Below are positions 61,717-64,000 of a DNA stretch of 64,000 nt, in pieces. Numbering within the stretch: position 1 is the first letter of the stretch; each line of letters begins with the position of its first letter. Under the pieces are notes generated by a model. The model had not been told where the DNA came from. It did no database searches and saw only the letters and a list, made by a program, of their open reading frames with translations. Source of the stretch: Kiritimatiellia bacterium (GTDB taxonomy: Bacteria; Verrucomicrobiota; Kiritimatiellia; RFP12; UBA1067); contig JAFTCL010000001.1 in the NCBI GenBank assembly GCA_017454745.1, positions 124,001-188,000 of the forward strand, given 5' to 3'. Position numbers and translations under genes: made by a program.

Positions 61717-61827
61717 AAACGGGTTTTCCGACCACAACTGAACCTGACGGAAATCTTTTGCGTTTAATATGGCGGTGTGGCCGTATCCGGTCGCACCGCC
61801 GATTTGTAATTAACAATGAGGTCTGAA

Positions 61828-62967
61828 ATGAAACGTTTACTTATGCTGTCGCTGGTTTTGGTTTTAGGGTTGGCCCGTGCCGCGGACGACCCGATGCCGG
61901 ATGAGGTCCGCCGCGAGGCGAAGGCCGCGCTGGACAAGGGTTTGGCCTGGCTGGCCAGCCAACAGAAGGATGGCGGCTACTGGTCGGTCGAGCGTTTCCC
62001 GGCAATGACCGGTTTGCCGTTGTGGGCTTTCGCCGGGGCAAAAGACCCAAAATACGCCGCGCAGATGGATAAGGCGGTGGCGTTTCTGCTTGCCAAAACC
62101 CAGCCCGACGGCGGTATCTACGTGCCGGACCCGCGCCGGGGAGGCGCCGGCTTGGGCAACTACAACACCGCGGTCTGCATGATGGGGCTTCACGCCACCG
62201 GGCGCAAAGACGTGATTCGGGCGATTCAAAAGGCGCGCGAATACGTGGCATCGACCCAGCTCACCGGCGACGACGAACACGCCGGCGGGTTCGGCTACGA
62301 CCAGGGCGGGCGGCGTTATACCGATCTTAACAACAGCGGCATGGCGATGGACGCGATGCGCCGCACCCAAGACGTCGAGGACTCCCGTCCGGCGGGGGAA
62401 AAGAAGGCCGATCTGAACTGGGAAAACGCGCTCAAGTATGTTGAGAACATGCAGCAGAAGGACGGCGAAGACAAGGGAGGTTTTGTCTATACAAAAACCC
62501 CGCGCGGCGGAGGCCCGGGCGGCATGGGCGGCGGACGCCCCCCGGCTGGCGGGAAACCGGTCGAGGAACGCCCGGTGCTGAAATCCTACGGTTCGATTTC
62601 CTATGTCGGCCTGTTGTCGCTGCTCCACTGCCAGCTTAAGCGTAACGACCCGCGGGTGGTGTCGGCGCTTGACTATTGCGGCAAATACTGGACGCTAGAC
62701 GAAAATCCCGGACAGGGCGAGCAGGGGTTATACTTTTACTATGACATCCTTAGCCGGGCTTTGAACGCCGCCGCTATCGATGAAATAAGCCAAAAGAGTG
62801 GCGGAAAGGTGGCTTGGCGGAACGAACTGGCAAAAAAGATCGTATCGCTCCAAAAGCCGGAAGGTTACTGGGTTAACGACAACAACCGCTGGTGGGAAAA
62901 CGATCCGATATTAACCACCTCATACAGTCTTATCGCGCTAGAGGTGGCGCTTGGCATGGGAAAGTGA
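61828..62967 (+). CDS. Secreted alpha/alpha-toroid (squalene cyclase-like) protein
   Basis: A 379-residue protein with a signal (MLSLVLVLGLARA). It has prenyltransferase/squalene-hopene-cyclase-type repeats (KGLAWLASQQKDGGYW, FLLAKTQPDGGIY, IVSLQKPEGYWVN), but not the DxDD motif of active cyclases and with a Gly-rich insertion (about residues 225-245). This fold occurs in secreted proteins of Planctomycetes-like bacteria with unknown role. The ATG at 61828 is preferred because GAGGT precedes it; the ATG at 61816 is four codons earlier. Confidence 0.7.
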   Translation: MKRLLMLSLVLVLGLARAADDPMPDEVRREAKAALDKGLAWLASQQKDGGYWSVERFPAMTGLPLWAFAGAKDPKYAAQMDKAVAFLLAKTQPDGGIYVPDPRRGGAGLGNYNTAVCMMGLHATGRKDVIRAIQKAREYVASTQLTGDDEHAGGFGYDQGGRRYTDLNNSGMAMDAMRRTQDVEDSRPAGEKKADLNWENALKYVENMQQKDGEDKGGFVYTKTPRGGGPGGMGGGRPPAGGKPVEERPVLKSYGSISYVGLLSLLHCQLKRNDPRVVSALDYCGKYWTLDENPGQGEQGLYFYYDILSRALNAAAIDEISQKSGGKVAWRNELAKKIVSLQKPEGYWVNDNNRWWENDPILTTSYSLIALEVALGMGK

Positions 62968-62968
62968 T

Positions 62969-63829
62969 GTGAAAAGAAGCCTCACAATTTCGTTTCTAAT
63001 CGCAACGTTGGGAACGTCGGCAAGTCTAATGGCCGCGCCCAAACCGCTAGTTATGGTGTCCATCCCGCCGCAGGAATGGCTTGTAAAAAGTTTGGCCGGC
63101 GACGCGGTGGAAATCCGCGCCTTATTGGCGTCCGGAACCGACCCCCACACGTTTGAACCCACCGCGCGCCAATTGAAAAACGCCGCAAAAGCTTCAATGT
63201 ACTTCACGCAGGGGATACCGTTTGAAGACAGACTTATTCCCAAGCTTACCGCGCTAAACCCGCAACTGGCGGTAGCCGCCATGGACGAAAAAATCAAAAA
63301 ACGCGAGGAAGGCGAGGAGCCCGGACACGAACATGGCGGCCACCGCCATCATCATGACCCGCACATCTGGCTCTCTCCCGACCGGTACTGCCAAATGGCG
63401 TCCAACACCGCAACCCGGCTTTCGGCGGCATATCCTGATTTGCGGCAAACTTTAGCATCCGGGCTGAACAAAACCGTGGCCGAGATCAGAACCGCCGATA
63501 CGCGGCTGCGGCAAAAAATCCGGCCCGGAACGGTGTGGGTGGTTTACCATCCGGCATGGGATTATTTCGCCGACGATTACGGCATCAAACTGCTGACCAT
63601 AGAACACGACGGCAAGGAACCGTCGGCCCGGCACATGGCGCAGATCGTAAAACTCGCCAAGGAAAAGAAAGCATCACTGGTGCTTAACCAACCGCAGGGG
63701 AACCAACGTTCCGCGCAGATTGTAGCCAAGCAACTAAAAGTAAAACTGGTCGCCGCCGATCCGCTCGACCCCGACTGGCCGGCCCTAATGCGACGACTCG
63801 GCGATTTGGCCGGCAATCCGGAAAACTGA
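62969..63829 (+). CDS. Zinc/manganese ABC transporter substrate-binding protein (ZnuA-like)
   Basis: A 286-residue lipobox-free secreted protein. The GTG at 62969 gives the signal KRSLTISFLIATLGTSASL. DPHTFEPTARQLK is the first metal-ligand segment, GHEHGGHRHHHDPHIW the His-rich loop and second ligand, YHPAWDYFADDYG the third. Zinc is most likely from the His-rich loop. It overlaps or abuts the toroid protein gene (stop at 62967) and no permease or ATPase genes follow; a terminator lies at 63834-63880. Confidence 0.87.
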   Translation: MKRSLTISFLIATLGTSASLMAAPKPLVMVSIPPQEWLVKSLAGDAVEIRALLASGTDPHTFEPTARQLKNAAKASMYFTQGIPFEDRLIPKLTALNPQLAVAAMDEKIKKREEGEEPGHEHGGHRHHHDPHIWLSPDRYCQMASNTATRLSAAYPDLRQTLASGLNKTVAEIRTADTRLRQKIRPGTVWVVYHPAWDYFADDYGIKLLTIEHDGKEPSARHMAQIVKLAKEKKASLVLNQPQGNQRSAQIVAKQLKVKLVAADPLDPDWPALMRRLGDLAGNPEN

Positions 63830-63833
63830 CACT

Positions 63834-63880
63834 AAAAAACCGCCCCCGCAGTTTTCACTGCAGGGGCGGTTAGCTTTTAT
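63834..63880. terminator. Bidirectional intrinsic terminator
   Basis: CCGCCCCCGCAG (63840-63851) and CTGCAGGGGCGG (63858-63869) form a 12-bp stem with one mismatch and a 6-base loop. On the minus strand it is followed by six T; on the plus strand by TTAGCTTTT. It serves the two convergent genes. Confidence 0.82.
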
Positions 63881-63900
63881 CGCCAGACGCGGCGCGAGGG

Positions 63901-64000
63901 TTACTCCGTTACCGGAGCGGCCTCGGCGGTGGCGGTCACGGTCTCGCCTTCGGCGACAGTGGCGGCTGCCGCCTCAACGCCGGCTGCGGCCTGATCCGTC
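63901..64000 (-). CDS. C-terminal end of an Ala-rich protein (cut by window edge)
   Basis: The last 32 residues (about) of a minus-strand protein, Ala/Glu/Thr/Val-rich (EAAAATVAEGETVTATAEAAP), ending in TAA at 63901. Such low-complexity tails occur on ribosomal and other abundant proteins of this organism (S16 here has one too), but the gene cannot be named from this end. Confidence 0.55.
   Translation of the reverse strand, partial: TDQAAAGVEAAAATVAEGETVTATAEAAPVTE

Noticed and set aside
1..64000. CRISPR array or insertion sequence
   Set aside because: No array of regular direct repeats with spacers and no IS with transposase and terminal repeats was seen; the Rpn gene is the only transposase-related gene.

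Overview
The window looks like a chromosomal segment of a Gram-negative bacterium of the PVC superphylum, most like Kiritimatiellota/Lentisphaerota. That placement is inference from gene content: a TonB-dependent receptor and Lnt show an outer membrane. Typical of those groups are DUF1080/HEAT and DUF4159 proteins, Tat-exported Gfo/Idh oxidoreductases and glycosidase-like proteins, a DUF2341/LamG/beta-helix surface protein, and Ser/Thr kinases beside FGE-fold proteins. No rRNA is present, so no closer placement is possible. Most genes have a high-GC coding style; about 40.4-44.6 kb and 59.3-61.0 kb hold broken genes, low-complexity DNA and more AT-rich sequence.

Layout. 1-1109: translation operon rpsP-trmD-rplS (minus strand; rplS cut by the window edge; rimM not between rpsP and trmD). 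1247-12319: twelve minus-strand genes in which every start overlaps the preceding stop. They encode two small proteins, two B12-binding radical SAM enzymes, two paralogous radical SAM enzymes with a C-terminal Cys motif, three GNAT-type proteins, a hexapeptide acyltransferase, an amidohydrolase and a GH3-type adenylating enzyme. This is the best candidate for an undescribed biosynthetic system here. 12.5-14.7 kb: PgsA-like synthase, LRR lipoprotein, a small gene with a good promoter. 14.8-24.7 kb: ROK-like kinase, NahK-like sugar kinase, a large secreted glycosidase, Lnt, two Dpp/Opp ATPases, a pseudopilin-like protein and a TSCPD protein. 24.7-34.2 kb: mostly secreted proteins (DUF4159, a deacetylase-like protein, HEAT-DUF1080, Tat-Gfo/Idh, a secretin-domain lipoprotein, a GH20-like protein). 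34.2-39.3 kb: superoxide dismutase with two possible starts, a subtilase, a Gly-Lys-Gly tRNA cluster followed by a NusG paralogue, and PlsC. 39.4-45.1 kb: Rpn-type nuclease, beta-helix surface protein, two pseudogenes, UmuD. 45.1-49.6 kb: rnfABCDG with no rnfE. 49.8-52.0 kb: BtuB-like receptor behind a cobalamin riboswitch. 52.1-59.3 kb: two FGE-fold proteins and two Ser/Thr kinases. 59.3-61.0 kb: a decayed region with orphan genes. 61.0-64.0 kb: periplasmic thioredoxin, secreted alpha/alpha-toroid protein, ZnuA-like protein, and the end of an Ala-rich protein.

How the parts fit. The riboswitch-controlled receptor would supply cobalamin, which the two B12-binding radical SAM enzymes should need. 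The sugar kinases and secreted glycosidases suggest a life on complex glycans. Rnf would couple ferredoxin and NAD to an ion gradient. Eleven promoter-like sites share TTGNNN, a 17-18 bp spacer and a TANNNT -10; most have TG one base before the -10.
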